This document shows positions 17,067 through 24,670 of a stretch of DNA of 64,000 nucleotides, one piece after another (positions within the stretch are counted from its first letter, which is position 1; every line of letters starts with the position of its first letter). The translations under genes and the position numbers were made by a program. The notes beneath the pieces were generated by a model. The model did no database searches. It was not told the origin of the DNA and saw only the letters and a list, made by a program, of their open reading frames with translations. The stretch is from DASQZT01 sp035638575 (GTDB taxonomy: Bacteria; Acidobacteriota; Terriglobia; Bryobacterales; Bryobacteraceae): assembly GCA_035638575.1 (NCBI GenBank), contig DASQZT010000183.1:49276-113275 (forward strand). Reading direction: 5' to 3'.

Positions 17067-19226
17067 CTACTGCACCGTTTGTGTAGCCATCGCGTGCCAG
17101 TCTGTGCTGTTGCCTTCGTGGACATCGCGAGTAGCGACATAGATCACGCGATTGCCATCGAATGCCTGAGTGAACGTGAGGGTGAGAATTAGCGTCAGAT
17201 TGTTTCCGCTGCCGCTGAGCGGGTTCGCCGTCCAACTGACGGTGCACTGACTGTTGCCGACGCTGCCGGCCGCGGCCAGATTTTGCGGCGGCAACAGAGC
17301 CGTGCCCGCGTCGTTCACGAGAAAAAGGACGTTGCCAGGACGCGAGACGGCGATGTAGCAGGCTTGGTTGCCGTTCAGGAAATCGTTCACCAACACGTTC
17401 TCCACGCCCAGATCGGCGAACCCCACGGTGTCGGAAAAGGTGAACGTGTATTGGGTCGGTCCCAGCCCGGTAGTGCGGCCTGGAGAAACACTGGTGACGG
17501 CCGTGGTCGTGGCCTGTGAGCCGCCTGGCGCTCGCGCGACGCCCAGCGGATACCAGCCCGAATTGTTCTGCGCTTGGTCACGGGCCGCGACGTAGATAAT
17601 CCTGTCGCCCGCGAATGCCGCGGTCCATGCGATCGAAAGCGTCAGGACGAAGTTGTTTCCGCTGCCCGACCCAGATACCTGAGTCACCGCGCACTGGCTG
17701 TTCTGGAGGCTGGCGACGTATGGTCCCCCAGCGTCACCGGCGTCATCCACCAGGTAGAGGGAATTGGAGCTCACCACGTAGGCCAGGAAACAGGCGTGGC
17801 GTCCATCTAGAAAATTGTTGACCAGGATGTTCAGCACGCCCAGGTCCTGGTAACCTCGTGGATCGCTGAAGGTGAATGTGTAAGTTGCGTTGGAGTTGCT
17901 CCCCGAGGAAGGGGTCACCGAGACCGGGACCGGGGGCGTTACCGGCGCCGAATACGTGAATACCCATGATGCTCCGATGTCCCCATTGTCGTTCGGTCCG
18001 CCAACCAGGGCGGTGCTCCCGTCGGCCGACAGAGCGACCGCGGAGCCTTGCGAAGGACCTATCGGAAATCCGAAGGCGACGGTATGCACACCACCGGTGC
18101 CCACCAGCTTCGAGCCCACCTGGTTCCAGTTGCCGTTGCCGTCGTTCTTGAAAACCCAGACGGCGCCAGTGGCATCAGAGATATTAACGACATTATCATT
18201 GGAGCCGCCGGCGAGTATGGTACTCCCGTCGCGGGAGATGGCAACCGCGCCACCCTGTTGGGCGTTCCCTGCGGCGCCCGTGCCGACGAGTTTGTTGCCC
18301 TGCTGGGTCCAATTTCCGCTGTTGTCCTGGTGGAAGACCCAGGTCGCGCCGGCGCCTGACGCATCAGCCCAACCGCCGACAACAGTCGTCTTGCCGTCTC
18401 CCGAGAGCGCCACCGACCAGCCTTGCCGGCTAGTGCCGGCGGCTCCGCTTCCCACCAGCTTCGCCTGCTGAGCCCAACTCCCGTTCGCACGGGTGAACAC
18501 CCAGGCGGCACCGCCGAGATTGTTATCGCCCGGTCCGCCGATCAGCGCCCTGCTGCCGTCGAACGACAGCGCGACGGACTGGCCTTCTGACGCGAACTTC
18601 ATCCCGTTGCCGATCAACGGGGGACCTTGCTGGCTCCAACCGCCGGAAGAGCGCGTGAAGATCCAGACAGCGCCTGTGTTATACACGCCGTCTGTTGACG
18701 GACCGCCCACGATGGCCGTAGATCCGTCGCCCGACATCGCCACGGCATAGCCAAATTGCTGCAGTCCATAATCCTCGGCGGGCGTTAACTTGGCTGCCTG
18801 TAGCCAGGTCGCTCCGCTCCGTGTGAAGATCCAAACTGCTCCGAAGGTCGAGCTGCACACACCGATGCAACCGGTGTCACCGTTGTCGGAAGGACCTCCC
18901 ACAATAGCGGTGTTCCCATCCGCGGAAACCGACACTGCCTGTCCTTGCGACGCATTCCCCAGGGCTCCCGTCCCGAAAAACTTTCCGCCCAGTTGAGTCC
19001 ATGCGCCCGCCGCGCGCGTGAACGTCCAAATCGCGCCGGTGTTGCCCGCATCGTCGGGACCACCCAGGAGCGCCGTGTTGCCATCATCTGACAGCGCGAC
19101 GGAGGTTGCCTGTTGGGGTGTTCCGGCGGGGCCGGAGCCCACCAGTTTAAGGCCCTGTTGCACAAACTGAGCCGAAGCAGGTAGAGCGATGCTGAAGAGA
19201 AGAGCGGCCAAATGCGACCGAGACAT
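17067..19226 (-). CDS. Secreted propeller-repeat protein with two tandem C-terminal domains (paralogue of 34829-37393)
   Basis: Exported protein, 719 aa, of unknown function. A signal peptide occupies about residues 1-20 (LFSIALPASAQ). Residues about 21-435 are eight or so repeats of roughly 50 residues with the core VALSADGNTALVGGP and GAVWVFTRSSGGW, a blade pattern like FG-GAP or integrin-type propellers. The rest is two copies of a roughly 130-residue module, each with YTFTFSDPRGYQDLGVLNI, a short NFLDGRHACFLAY strand, NSQC and FAGDRIIYVAARD. The same modules occur in the second large protein of this window. A cell-surface or extracellular role is inferred from the signal peptide and repeats. 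It converges on the purine-type operon. Confidence 0.85.
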   Translation of the reverse strand: MSRSHLAALLFSIALPASAQFVQQGLKLVGSGPAGTPQQATSVALSDDGNTALLGGPDDAGNTGAIWTFTRAAGAWTQLGGKFFGTGALGNASQGQAVSVSADGNTAIVGGPSDNGDTGCIGVCSSTFGAVWIFTRSGATWLQAAKLTPAEDYGLQQFGYAVAMSGDGSTAIVGGPSTDGVYNTGAVWIFTRSSGGWSQQGPPLIGNGMKFASEGQSVALSFDGSRALIGGPGDNNLGGAAWVFTRANGSWAQQAKLVGSGAAGTSRQGWSVALSGDGKTTVVGGWADASGAGATWVFHQDNSGNWTQQGNKLVGTGAAGNAQQGGAVAISRDGSTILAGGSNDNVVNISDATGAVWVFKNDGNGNWNQVGSKLVGTGGVHTVAFGFPIGPSQGSAVALSADGSTALVGGPNDNGDIGASWVFTYSAPVTPPVPVSVTPSSGSNSNATYTFTFSDPRGYQDLGVLNILVNNFLDGRHACFLAYVVSSNSLYLVDDAGDAGGPYVASLQNSQCAVTQVSGSGSGNNFVLTLSIAWTAAFAGDRIIYVAARDQAQNNSGWYPLGVARAPGGSQATTTAVTSVSPGRTTGLGPTQYTFTFSDTVGFADLGVENVLVNDFLNGNQACYIAVSRPGNVLFLVNDAGTALLPPQNLAAAGSVGNSQCTVSWTANPLSGSGNNLTLILTLTFTQAFDGNRVIYVATRDVHEGNSTDWHAMATQTVQ

Positions 19227-19477
19227 TGCAGAATTATACTACTGCCCGGAAATCAGGCGCGGTCGGACATGCGCGCATTCCAACTTCAATCGTTTTGAAG
19301 GATACAAGGACGCAAAACGCCCTGGCCGTAGACCTGGGCCGTCCGATACCCCAGGTCCACTTGTGTGGAGCCACTGGACGCCAGCAGAGGACTGGTCTCC
19401 CAAAACATGGTGGGGAGGCTCCCAGAGGTTTCTACGCATGGCTCTCGATTTCACAATCGGTGATAAGCGCTTTGGCT
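19227..19477. other. Intergenic stretch with an 8-base hairpin
   Basis: No convincing gene. A perfect inverted repeat GACCTGGG (19331-19338) / CCCAGGTC (19350-19357) encloses an 11-base loop. Short open frames crossing here have no start signal or recognisable sequence. The stretch lies upstream of both the propeller gene (- strand) and the hicB-like gene (+ strand), so it must contain their promoters, but I see no strong -35/-10 pair. Confidence 0.35.
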
Positions 19478-19684
19478 ATGAAGCTCACGATTGAGCTGGA
19501 TCGGGAAGTCGATGGCCGTTGGATCGCCGAGGTTCGGGGATTGAATGTCCTCCTGTACGGTGATTCGAAGCTGGACGCTATCCAAGAAGCCCAGTCGGCC
19601 GCGCGTGAGATTGCTCTCGACCGGGTCGCGCACGCTGAGCTGCCTCCTGATTCTGCGAATGCCACATTCCACATCGCCGCGTGA
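19478..19684 (+). CDS. HicB-like antitoxin (partner toxin decayed)
   Basis: Small HicB-fold protein, 68 aa: the beta-alpha-beta core reads MKLTIELDREVDGRWIAEV, then GLNVLLYGDS and a helix with AIQEAQSAAREIALDRVA. It closely resembles the second HicB in this window (32883-33110; shared IE-DRE-DGRWIAE and ELPP-SA blocks). Such short HicB proteins lack a separate DNA-binding domain and neutralise the HicA RNase. ATG 19478 is chosen because homology starts there; longer in-frame starts add unrelated sequence. The stop overlaps a GTG that begins a degraded hicA, so this looks like an antitoxin left behind after toxin loss. Confidence 0.75.
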   Translation: MKLTIELDREVDGRWIAEVRGLNVLLYGDSKLDAIQEAQSAAREIALDRVAHAELPPDSANATFHIAA

Positions 19685-19830
19685 GATCTTGGCCCTCGGC
19701 TAAAGCGCGTTTGTGTGTTCGCCGGGCTCAATCGGATCGGGTCGCGTCATGACCGCACGGTGGCTCCCACAGAATTGTGAAGAGGGACGGGCGGGCGGAC
19801 TACCGGATCCCCACGTTCATCCCGGCAGTC
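19681..19830 (+). pseudogene. Decayed hicA toxin remnant
   Basis: Directly after the HicB stop (GTGA overlap) the frame reads WPSAKAR, a typical HicA start. The next block, FAGLNRIG, is in a second reading frame. The dsRBD-like block GGSHRIVKRDGRADY with the catalytic-type histidine then returns in the first frame after an in-frame TGA. The normal C-terminal half (FAFHD... AKHTGL) is not recognisable. At least two frame changes plus a stop mean no HicA can be made. The end is approximate. It is judged from pattern resemblance to HicA and to the copy at 33088-33296. Confidence 0.6.
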
Positions 19831-19848
19831 AGCCAACAGGGCTGTCAG

Positions 19849-19879
19849 GCCCCAATGCGTTAAGTGACGGCATTGGGGC
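19849..19879. repeat. Perfect 10-base hairpin upstream of the secreted esterase
   Basis: GCCCCAATGC (19849-19858) and GCATTGGGGC (19870-19879) pair perfectly around an 11-base loop, extendable by one G-U pair in RNA. It ends 12 bases before the AAAGGAG Shine-Dalgarno (19891-19897) of the gene starting at 19907. No T-run follows, so it is more likely a leader hairpin or operator than an intrinsic terminator, although termination of hicB read-through is possible. Confidence 0.55.
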
Positions 19880-19906
19880 TAGACTGTAACAAAGGAGCAC
19901 TCAGAG

Positions 19907-21967
19907 ATGAAGCGATTGGTTGCGCTCGCCACAGCCCTGCTCGGACTGGCGTTCAACGCCGCGCTTGCCCAGCAGCCCCCACCTCAAACCCAGCCGCCCG
20001 CCAGTCCCGGACGCGCTGGAGGCCGCGGAGGGCGGGGAGCGCCGCCAGTCCAGCCCAAGCCCGAAGAGCTTGCGCAGATCCAGGCGAAAAGCGAGCAGAT
20101 CGAGGCCATCGTCAAAGAGCTGAAATCGAAACACGCCGATCCCGACCTTACCGGCGACGTCGAGGTCTACGCCAAGGCCGGCCGGTTCCTGCTGGAGTTC
20201 CCCGAACTGTTCGGAACCCAGAACGCCATCGATCACTCCATGACCGTGCTCGATCAGGGCATCGAGCGCGCCCGGCAGTTGCAGGCCGGCCAATCGCCTT
20301 GGACCACCGGCAAGAAGCAGGTCCACGCCTACTATTCCGCCATGGATGGCTCGGTGCAGCCCTACGCCATCACGCTCCCCGAAGGCTACGACCCGGCGAA
20401 GCCCGCCCGGCTCTACGTTTGGATGCACGGCCGCCAGAACAACACCACCGAATCGGAGTTCATCTTCAGCCAGCAGACCTTCCGGCCGGGAAACGTGCCC
20501 GTGGCCGACCAGGGCCAGATTCAGCTCGACCTGTTCGGCCGGATAAACAGCGCCGGCTGGCACTGGGCCGGCGAAGCCGACGTATTCGAAGCCATCGCCG
20601 CCGTCCGAAAGCGCTTCAACATCGATGACAAGCGCATCCTGCTGCGCGGCTTCTCCATGGGCGGCGAAGGCGCGTGGCACATCGCCCTGCACTATCCCGA
20701 CCGCTTCGCCGCCGCGGAGATCGGCGCCGGCACATGGTCTCGTCGCTCCCAGACTCCGGGGCTTCCGCCCTACCAGTACGCCACGCTGAAGATCTGGGAA
20801 AACATGGAAGAGTGGGCCGTCAACGCATTCAACCTGCCGCTCGCCGGGCACGACGGCGACACCGATACCCAGATCCCGTCTCTGCCTGGACCTCCGCCGG
20901 GCGCGCCGAATCGCGGCCAGTTGGAATCATCCCTGCGCGCCCGCGCGCAGCTCGAGAAGGAAGGCTTCCCCGCTGAAGGCGATCCCGATTTTCTGCGCAT
21001 GAAAGGCACGCCCGCCATCTTCCTGATTTCCCAGAACACCGGCCACGGAACCAGCCCGCTGGTGCGGCAGCGCCTCGATGCCTTCCTGAAGGAGTGGGGC
21101 GACAAGGGCCAGACTTCGCCCGAGCACATCCGCTTCGTCACCTGGACCACGCGCTACAACCGCGATTACTGGATCTCGGTCGACGGGCTCGACAAGCACT
21201 ACGAGCGCGCCGATGTCGATGCCCAGCGCTCCGGCGGCGGAGCGGCGTATGAAATCAAGACTCGCAACGTCTCGCGTCTCGTCCTGAACGAAACCGAACA
21301 CGCCCGGGAGATCAAAATCGATGGGCAGACACTGAAAGTCAAAGCCGCTCCCGAGATCACGCTTCAGAAAACCGCCGCCGCATGGAAGGTGGACAAGAAC
21401 GGGCTCCAGAGCGGCCTGCACAAAACACACGCCCTGCAGGGACCAATCGACGATGCGTTTCTCGATCCCTTTCTGCTGGTCCGCCCGACCGGCACGCCGT
21501 GGAACGATGCCGTGAACCAGCAGGCGTTGCGCTCGATGACCCGTTTCGACCGCCTCTGGGCCAAATATTTCCGCGGGCATCCATTTGTGAAGGATGCCAA
21601 GGACGTCACCGATGCCGACATGGCGAAGTACCACGTCGTCCTGTTCGGCGATCCGGGCAGCAACCGCGTGATGGCCAGGCTCCTCGCCAAACTGCCCGTG
21701 AAGTGGACGAAGGACACGGTATCGCTCGGCAGCCAGACGTTCCCCGCGAACGAGAGCTTCCCCGCCCTGATCTATCCCAATCCCGCGAACCCGTCGAAGT
21801 ACGTGGTGCTGAACACCGGCTTGACCATCGTCGATCGCGAATACAACGGCGACTACGGCCTGCCGCAGTGGGGCGATTACGCCATCGTCAAGGTGAAGGA
21901 GGGCTCCGAAGTTCCGGACCTGGTGGTTGCCGGCCTGTTCGACGAGAACTGGCAGTTGGAAAAGTGA
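19907..21967 (+). CDS. Secreted alpha/beta-hydrolase (esterase/peptidase-like)
   Basis: Exported hydrolase, 686 aa. The signal peptide covers residues 1-21 (LLGLAFNAALAQ), followed by a Pro/Gly/Arg-rich linker to about 50 and a short coiled helix. The catalytic domain has LYVWMHGRQNNT (oxyanion loop) and the nucleophile elbow G-F-S250-M-G-G in LLRGFSMGGEGAWHIALHYP, as in prolyl-oligopeptidase-like and PHB-depolymerase-like esterases. A second part (from about 430) is beta-rich and ends in a second alpha/beta region with YHVVLFGDPGSNRVM. The substrate is unknown; an extracellular ester or peptide is likely. AAAGGAG sits nine bases before ATG 19907. It converges with glxR, one base between them. 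Confidence 0.82.
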   Translation: MKRLVALATALLGLAFNAALAQQPPPQTQPPASPGRAGGRGGRGAPPVQPKPEELAQIQAKSEQIEAIVKELKSKHADPDLTGDVEVYAKAGRFLLEFPELFGTQNAIDHSMTVLDQGIERARQLQAGQSPWTTGKKQVHAYYSAMDGSVQPYAITLPEGYDPAKPARLYVWMHGRQNNTTESEFIFSQQTFRPGNVPVADQGQIQLDLFGRINSAGWHWAGEADVFEAIAAVRKRFNIDDKRILLRGFSMGGEGAWHIALHYPDRFAAAEIGAGTWSRRSQTPGLPPYQYATLKIWENMEEWAVNAFNLPLAGHDGDTDTQIPSLPGPPPGAPNRGQLESSLRARAQLEKEGFPAEGDPDFLRMKGTPAIFLISQNTGHGTSPLVRQRLDAFLKEWGDKGQTSPEHIRFVTWTTRYNRDYWISVDGLDKHYERADVDAQRSGGGAAYEIKTRNVSRLVLNETEHAREIKIDGQTLKVKAAPEITLQKTAAAWKVDKNGLQSGLHKTHALQGPIDDAFLDPFLLVRPTGTPWNDAVNQQALRSMTRFDRLWAKYFRGHPFVKDAKDVTDADMAKYHVVLFGDPGSNRVMARLLAKLPVKWTKDTVSLGSQTFPANESFPALIYPNPANPSKYVVLNTGLTIVDREYNGDYGLPQWGDYAIVKVKEGSEVPDLVVAGLFDENWQLEK

Positions 21968-21968
21968 C

Positions 21969-22874
21969 TCACGCCGTGGCGCTGGCCGGACGCTTCACCT
22001 CGGTCTGCGCCATCTCTTCGATGAAGGTGACGATGCCCGAGTGATCCAGGTCGCCCTTGCCGTCGTTCATCAGCGCCATCAGCATTTGTTGCACGGCGCT
22101 GGTCAAGGGGAGTGCGACCTTCATGGATTCGGCCGCCAGCAGGGCGTTGCGCAGGTCTTTCTGGTGAAGCCGGATGCGGAAGCCCGGCTTGAAGTTGCGG
22201 TTGATCACCATGGGCGCCTTGGCGTTCAGAACCGTGCTGCCGGCCAGCCCGCCTTTGATGGCGTTGAACACCACTTCCGGATCGAGGCCCGCCCGCGTTG
22301 CCAGCACCAGCGCTTCTCCCATGGCCGCGATGTTGCAGGCCACGATGATCTGGTTCGCCAGCTTGGTGACGTTGCCCGCGCCGACCGCGCCCGTGAGGGT
22401 CACGCTCGACCCCATCTTTTGCAGCACGGGCAGCACCTTCTGGAAGACCGCATCCTCGCCGCCGACCATGATGGCGAGGGTGCCGTCGATCGCTTTGGGT
22501 TCGCCGCCGCTGACCGGGGCATCCAGGAACTCGACACCCTTGGCGGCGCAGGCCGCGCCCGCCTTCTGCGCCACCAGCGGGCTGATGGAACTCATGTCCA
22601 CCACGGTCGAGCCCTGCCGCGCGCCTTCCAGCACGCCCGCGGGGCCGAGGATCGCCTGCTCCACTTCCGGCCCGTCCGGCAGCATGGTGATGATGATGTC
22701 CGTGCGCGCGGCCACGTCGCTGCACGATCCGCCGCGCGCCCCTCCGGCCGCCACCACCCGGTCCAGCAGCTCCGGCACGATGTCGTACACCACCAGCGTG
22801 TGACCCGCCTTCAGAAGATTCTTGGACATCGCGTTTCCCATGATGCCCAGGCCGATGAATCCGATATTCGACAT
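21969..22874 (-). CDS. glxR: 2-hydroxy-3-oxopropionate (tartronate semialdehyde) reductase
   Basis: Beta-hydroxyacid dehydrogenase that reduces tartronate semialdehyde to D-glycerate with NAD(P)H, 301 aa. Landmarks are the Rossmann start IGFIGLGIMGNAMSKNLLKA, the substrate loop FLDAPVSGGEPKA, and the catalytic lysine in GAGNVTKLANQI, followed by QKDLRNAL. ATG 22874 is preceded by GAGGAGA; a longer frame upstream overlaps the preceding gene and has no homology. It lies 20 bases downstream of hyi on the same strand, the usual glyoxylate-to-glycerate pair. Glyoxylate carboligase, the third partner, is not in the window. Confidence 0.9.
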   Translation of the reverse strand: MSNIGFIGLGIMGNAMSKNLLKAGHTLVVYDIVPELLDRVVAAGGARGGSCSDVAARTDIIITMLPDGPEVEQAILGPAGVLEGARQGSTVVDMSSISPLVAQKAGAACAAKGVEFLDAPVSGGEPKAIDGTLAIMVGGEDAVFQKVLPVLQKMGSSVTLTGAVGAGNVTKLANQIIVACNIAAMGEALVLATRAGLDPEVVFNAIKGGLAGSTVLNAKAPMVINRNFKPGFRIRLHQKDLRNALLAAESMKVALPLTSAVQQMLMALMNDGKGDLDHSGIVTFIEEMAQTEVKRPASATA

Positions 22875-22894
22875 ATGATCTCTCCTCAAATAGT

Positions 22895-23689
22895 TCAAAC
22901 GGCCGCGGACTGTCCCGCGCGCGAGCGGAACCAGCCGAGCCCGTCTACGGTCTTGGCCGCCGGGCGGTATTCGCACCCGACCCACCCGGCGTAGCCCAGT
23001 TCATCCAGCAGATCGAACAGGTACTCGTAGCGGACCTCGCCGGTGTCCGGCTCATGGCGCTCCGGCACTCCCGCCACCTGCACGTGCCCGCACTCCGCGG
23101 CGTACCTGCGGAGCTTCACCGCGATATCGCCCTCCATGATCTGCATATGGTAGCAATCCATCTGCATTTTCAGATTGGGCGCGTTCACCTCGCCCAGAAC
23201 CGCGTGGGACTGCGCCTGGGTATTGAGATAGAACCCCGGCATGTCGCGCGTATTGATGGCTTCGATCAGGAGCGTGATGCCGTGCCCGGCCAGCGCTCGG
23301 GCGGCCTGTTTCAGGTTGGCGACGTAGGTGGCGTGCACCGCAGCGGGATCGGCGCCTTGCGGCACGATGCCGGCCATCGCGTGCACGCGCGGCGTGTTCA
23401 GGCGCGTGGCATACGCGATGGCCTGTTCCACGCCCGCGCGGAATTCGGCTTCGCGGCCCGGCAGGCAGGTGGTGCCGCGCTCGCCGGCCGCCCAGTTCCC
23501 GGGTGGCAGGTTGAACAGCACGTTCTCCAGTTGATGCTTGTGCAGCAGTTCTTCGAGAGCCTCGGCGGGGTAGTCGTACGGGAAGAGGTACTCCACTCCG
23601 CGGAAGCCCGCTTCGGCGGCCGCGGCGAATCGATCGAGGAACGGCGCCTCGTTGAACATCATGGAAAGATTGGCGGCAAATTTGGGCAT
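22895..23689 (-). CDS. hyi: Hydroxypyruvate isomerase
   Basis: TIM-barrel sugar-phosphate-isomerase-like enzyme, 264 aa, converting hydroxypyruvate to tartronate semialdehyde. Family blocks are KFAANLSMMFNEAPFLDRFA, GFRGVEYLFPYDYP, FNLPPGNWAAGERG, LLIEAINTRDMPGFYL (catalytic Glu), MQMDCYHMQIMEGD (metal ligands), GHVQVAGVPERHEPDTGEV and GCEYRP. It is transcribed with glxR. In enteric bacteria gcl-hyi-glxR handle glyoxylate from allantoin, so the pair fits a purine-degrading organism, though glycolate is an equally good source. An inverted repeat at 23749-23774 lies upstream. Confidence 0.9.
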   Translation of the reverse strand: MPKFAANLSMMFNEAPFLDRFAAAAEAGFRGVEYLFPYDYPAEALEELLHKHQLENVLFNLPPGNWAAGERGTTCLPGREAEFRAGVEQAIAYATRLNTPRVHAMAGIVPQGADPAAVHATYVANLKQAARALAGHGITLLIEAINTRDMPGFYLNTQAQSHAVLGEVNAPNLKMQMDCYHMQIMEGDIAVKLRRYAAECGHVQVAGVPERHEPDTGEVRYEYLFDLLDELGYAGWVGCEYRPAAKTVDGLGWFRSRAGQSAAV

Positions 23690-23748
23690 TGGTTTTCCTC
23701 GAATGTACCACGGCGTGCGAGGTGTGGTCAGGCGGGGATCCATTTCTG

Positions 23749-23774
23749 GGCCAACCGTGGTCTCACCGTTGGCC
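23749..23774. repeat. Inverted repeat upstream of hyi
   Basis: GGCCAAC (23749-23755) and GTTGGCC (23768-23774) are perfect complements around a 12-base spacer, about 60 bases upstream of hyi (- strand). It could be a regulator site for hyi-glxR or a hairpin; nothing else in the sequence decides this. Confidence 0.4.
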
Positions 23775-23778
23775 GTAA

Positions 23779-23830
23779 TGGCATCCCGACACTTCCCGGT
23801 GGCCGTTTGTGGCCCGCCGCCAGGGCGTTT
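23779..23830. repeat. Intergenic repeat copy B
   Basis: Resembles 16984-17029: both contain GGC-TCCCGACAC-TCCCGG with single-base differences, followed by CGTTT-TGG-CCG-similar sequence. The likeness fades after about 45 bases. It is a candidate dispersed intergenic element, known here from two copies only. Confidence 0.3.
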
Positions 23831-23855
23831 CCGAGGGACCTGCCGGCGAACATGC

Positions 23856-23891
23856 TATAATCTGGTTATATTACTGGATATACGGAAGGGA
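23856..23891 (+). promoter_or_regulatory. Promoter, operator-like palindrome and RBS of the toxin-antitoxin pair
   Basis: TATAAT at 23856-23861 is a perfect -10; no good -35 is seen. Just downstream, TATAT (23867-23871) and ATATA (23878-23882) form an imperfect operator-like palindrome with a six-base spacer across the expected transcription start. GGAAGGGA (23884-23891) is the Shine-Dalgarno for ATG 23899. Such overlap fits autorepression by the antitoxin-toxin complex, which is inference. Confidence 0.5.
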
Positions 23892-23898
23892 ATCCGCC

Positions 23899-24201
23899 AT
23901 GGGCACCACGCCGCAAAGACGAGCGCTGAATAACTACCGGAAACGCCTCACCCAGCGAGGGATGGCCCGGTTCGAGGTTCTTGGGCTCGACGCCGATCGC
24001 GAGTTGATCCGGTCGCTCGCAAGGCGACTCGCTGACGATGGCCCCGACTCGGCGCGGATTCGTGCCACTGTCCGCCTTACGATTTCGGGGGAACAGTCGA
24101 AAAAGGGCGGTATTCTCAATGCATTACGCCAGTCGCCTATGGTCGGCGCCGATCTGGGTCTTAACCGTCCGGTGACGCCGGGCCGCAGGGTTGACCTGTG
24201 A
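23899..24201 (+). CDS. Antitoxin of a VapC-type module
   Basis: Protein of 100 aa directly upstream of a PIN-domain toxin and overlapping it by GTGA. It opens with a basic stretch (RRALNNYRKRLTQRGMARFEV) and ends with GGILNALRQSPMVGADLGL and TPGRRVDL, a C-terminal toxin-wrapping pattern I recognise from antitoxins of FitB/VapC toxins. The N-terminal part would bind DNA. I cannot place it in a named antitoxin family with certainty. Confidence 0.65.
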   Translation: MGTTPQRRALNNYRKRLTQRGMARFEVLGLDADRELIRSLARRLADDGPDSARIRATVRLTISGEQSKKGGILNALRQSPMVGADLGLNRPVTPGRRVDL

Positions 24202-24626
24202 GCCGGAGCCTCCTGGACACCAACATCATCAGCAATATCACTAAGCCCGTGCCATCGGATGGGCTCGTCGCGTGGATGGCTGAACAAGCCGACGAGGATC
24301 TGTTCATATCTTCGCTGACAGTCGCCGAGATCCGGCGCGGAATACTGGAGAAGCCCGCCGGAAGGAAGCGCAGGGAGTTGGAGCGTTGGTTTTCCGGCCC
24401 CCAGGGCCCGCAAGCGCTGTTCGCCGGCAGGGTGCTCCCCTTCGACGAGAAGGCCGGCCTCGTCTGGGCGCGGCTGGTGGCCGAGGGTATGGCGAAAGGG
24501 CGGCCACGGAGCCCGCTCGACATGATCATTGCCGCGGTCGCCGAAGCGAATGATTGCATGGTTGTCACCGAAAACGAAAGAGACTTCGCCGGCCTGAAGA
24601 TAGTCAATCCGTTGCGGGCGAAATGA
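24198..24626 (+). CDS. VapC/FitB-family PIN-domain toxin (RNase)
   Basis: PIN-domain ribonuclease, 142 aa. The conserved acidic residues are visible: D7 in SLLDTNIIS, Glu in TVAEIRRGI, Asp in SPLDMIIAAVAEAN and a C-terminal VVTENERDF. Toxins of this family cut tRNA or rRNA in an Mg-dependent way until held by their antitoxin. It starts at GTG 24198 inside the antitoxin stop, which makes it translationally coupled. No frame break is present, unlike the two hicA toxins in this window. Confidence 0.85.
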   Translation: MSRSLLDTNIISNITKPVPSDGLVAWMAEQADEDLFISSLTVAEIRRGILEKPAGRKRRELERWFSGPQGPQALFAGRVLPFDEKAGLVWARLVAEGMAKGRPRSPLDMIIAAVAEANDCMVVTENERDFAGLKIVNPLRAK

Positions 24627-24670
24627 CGAGTGGCGTGTCGATGTCCGCTGATGGCCCATTAGGCCCTCAC

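Noticed and set aside
19189..19494. Open frame of about 100 codons upstream of the hicB-like gene
   Set aside because: Starts inside the propeller gene antisense and shows no protein-like pattern.
23749..23774. Inverted repeat as an intrinsic terminator
   Set aside because: No T-run on either side, and it lies upstream of both flanking genes.
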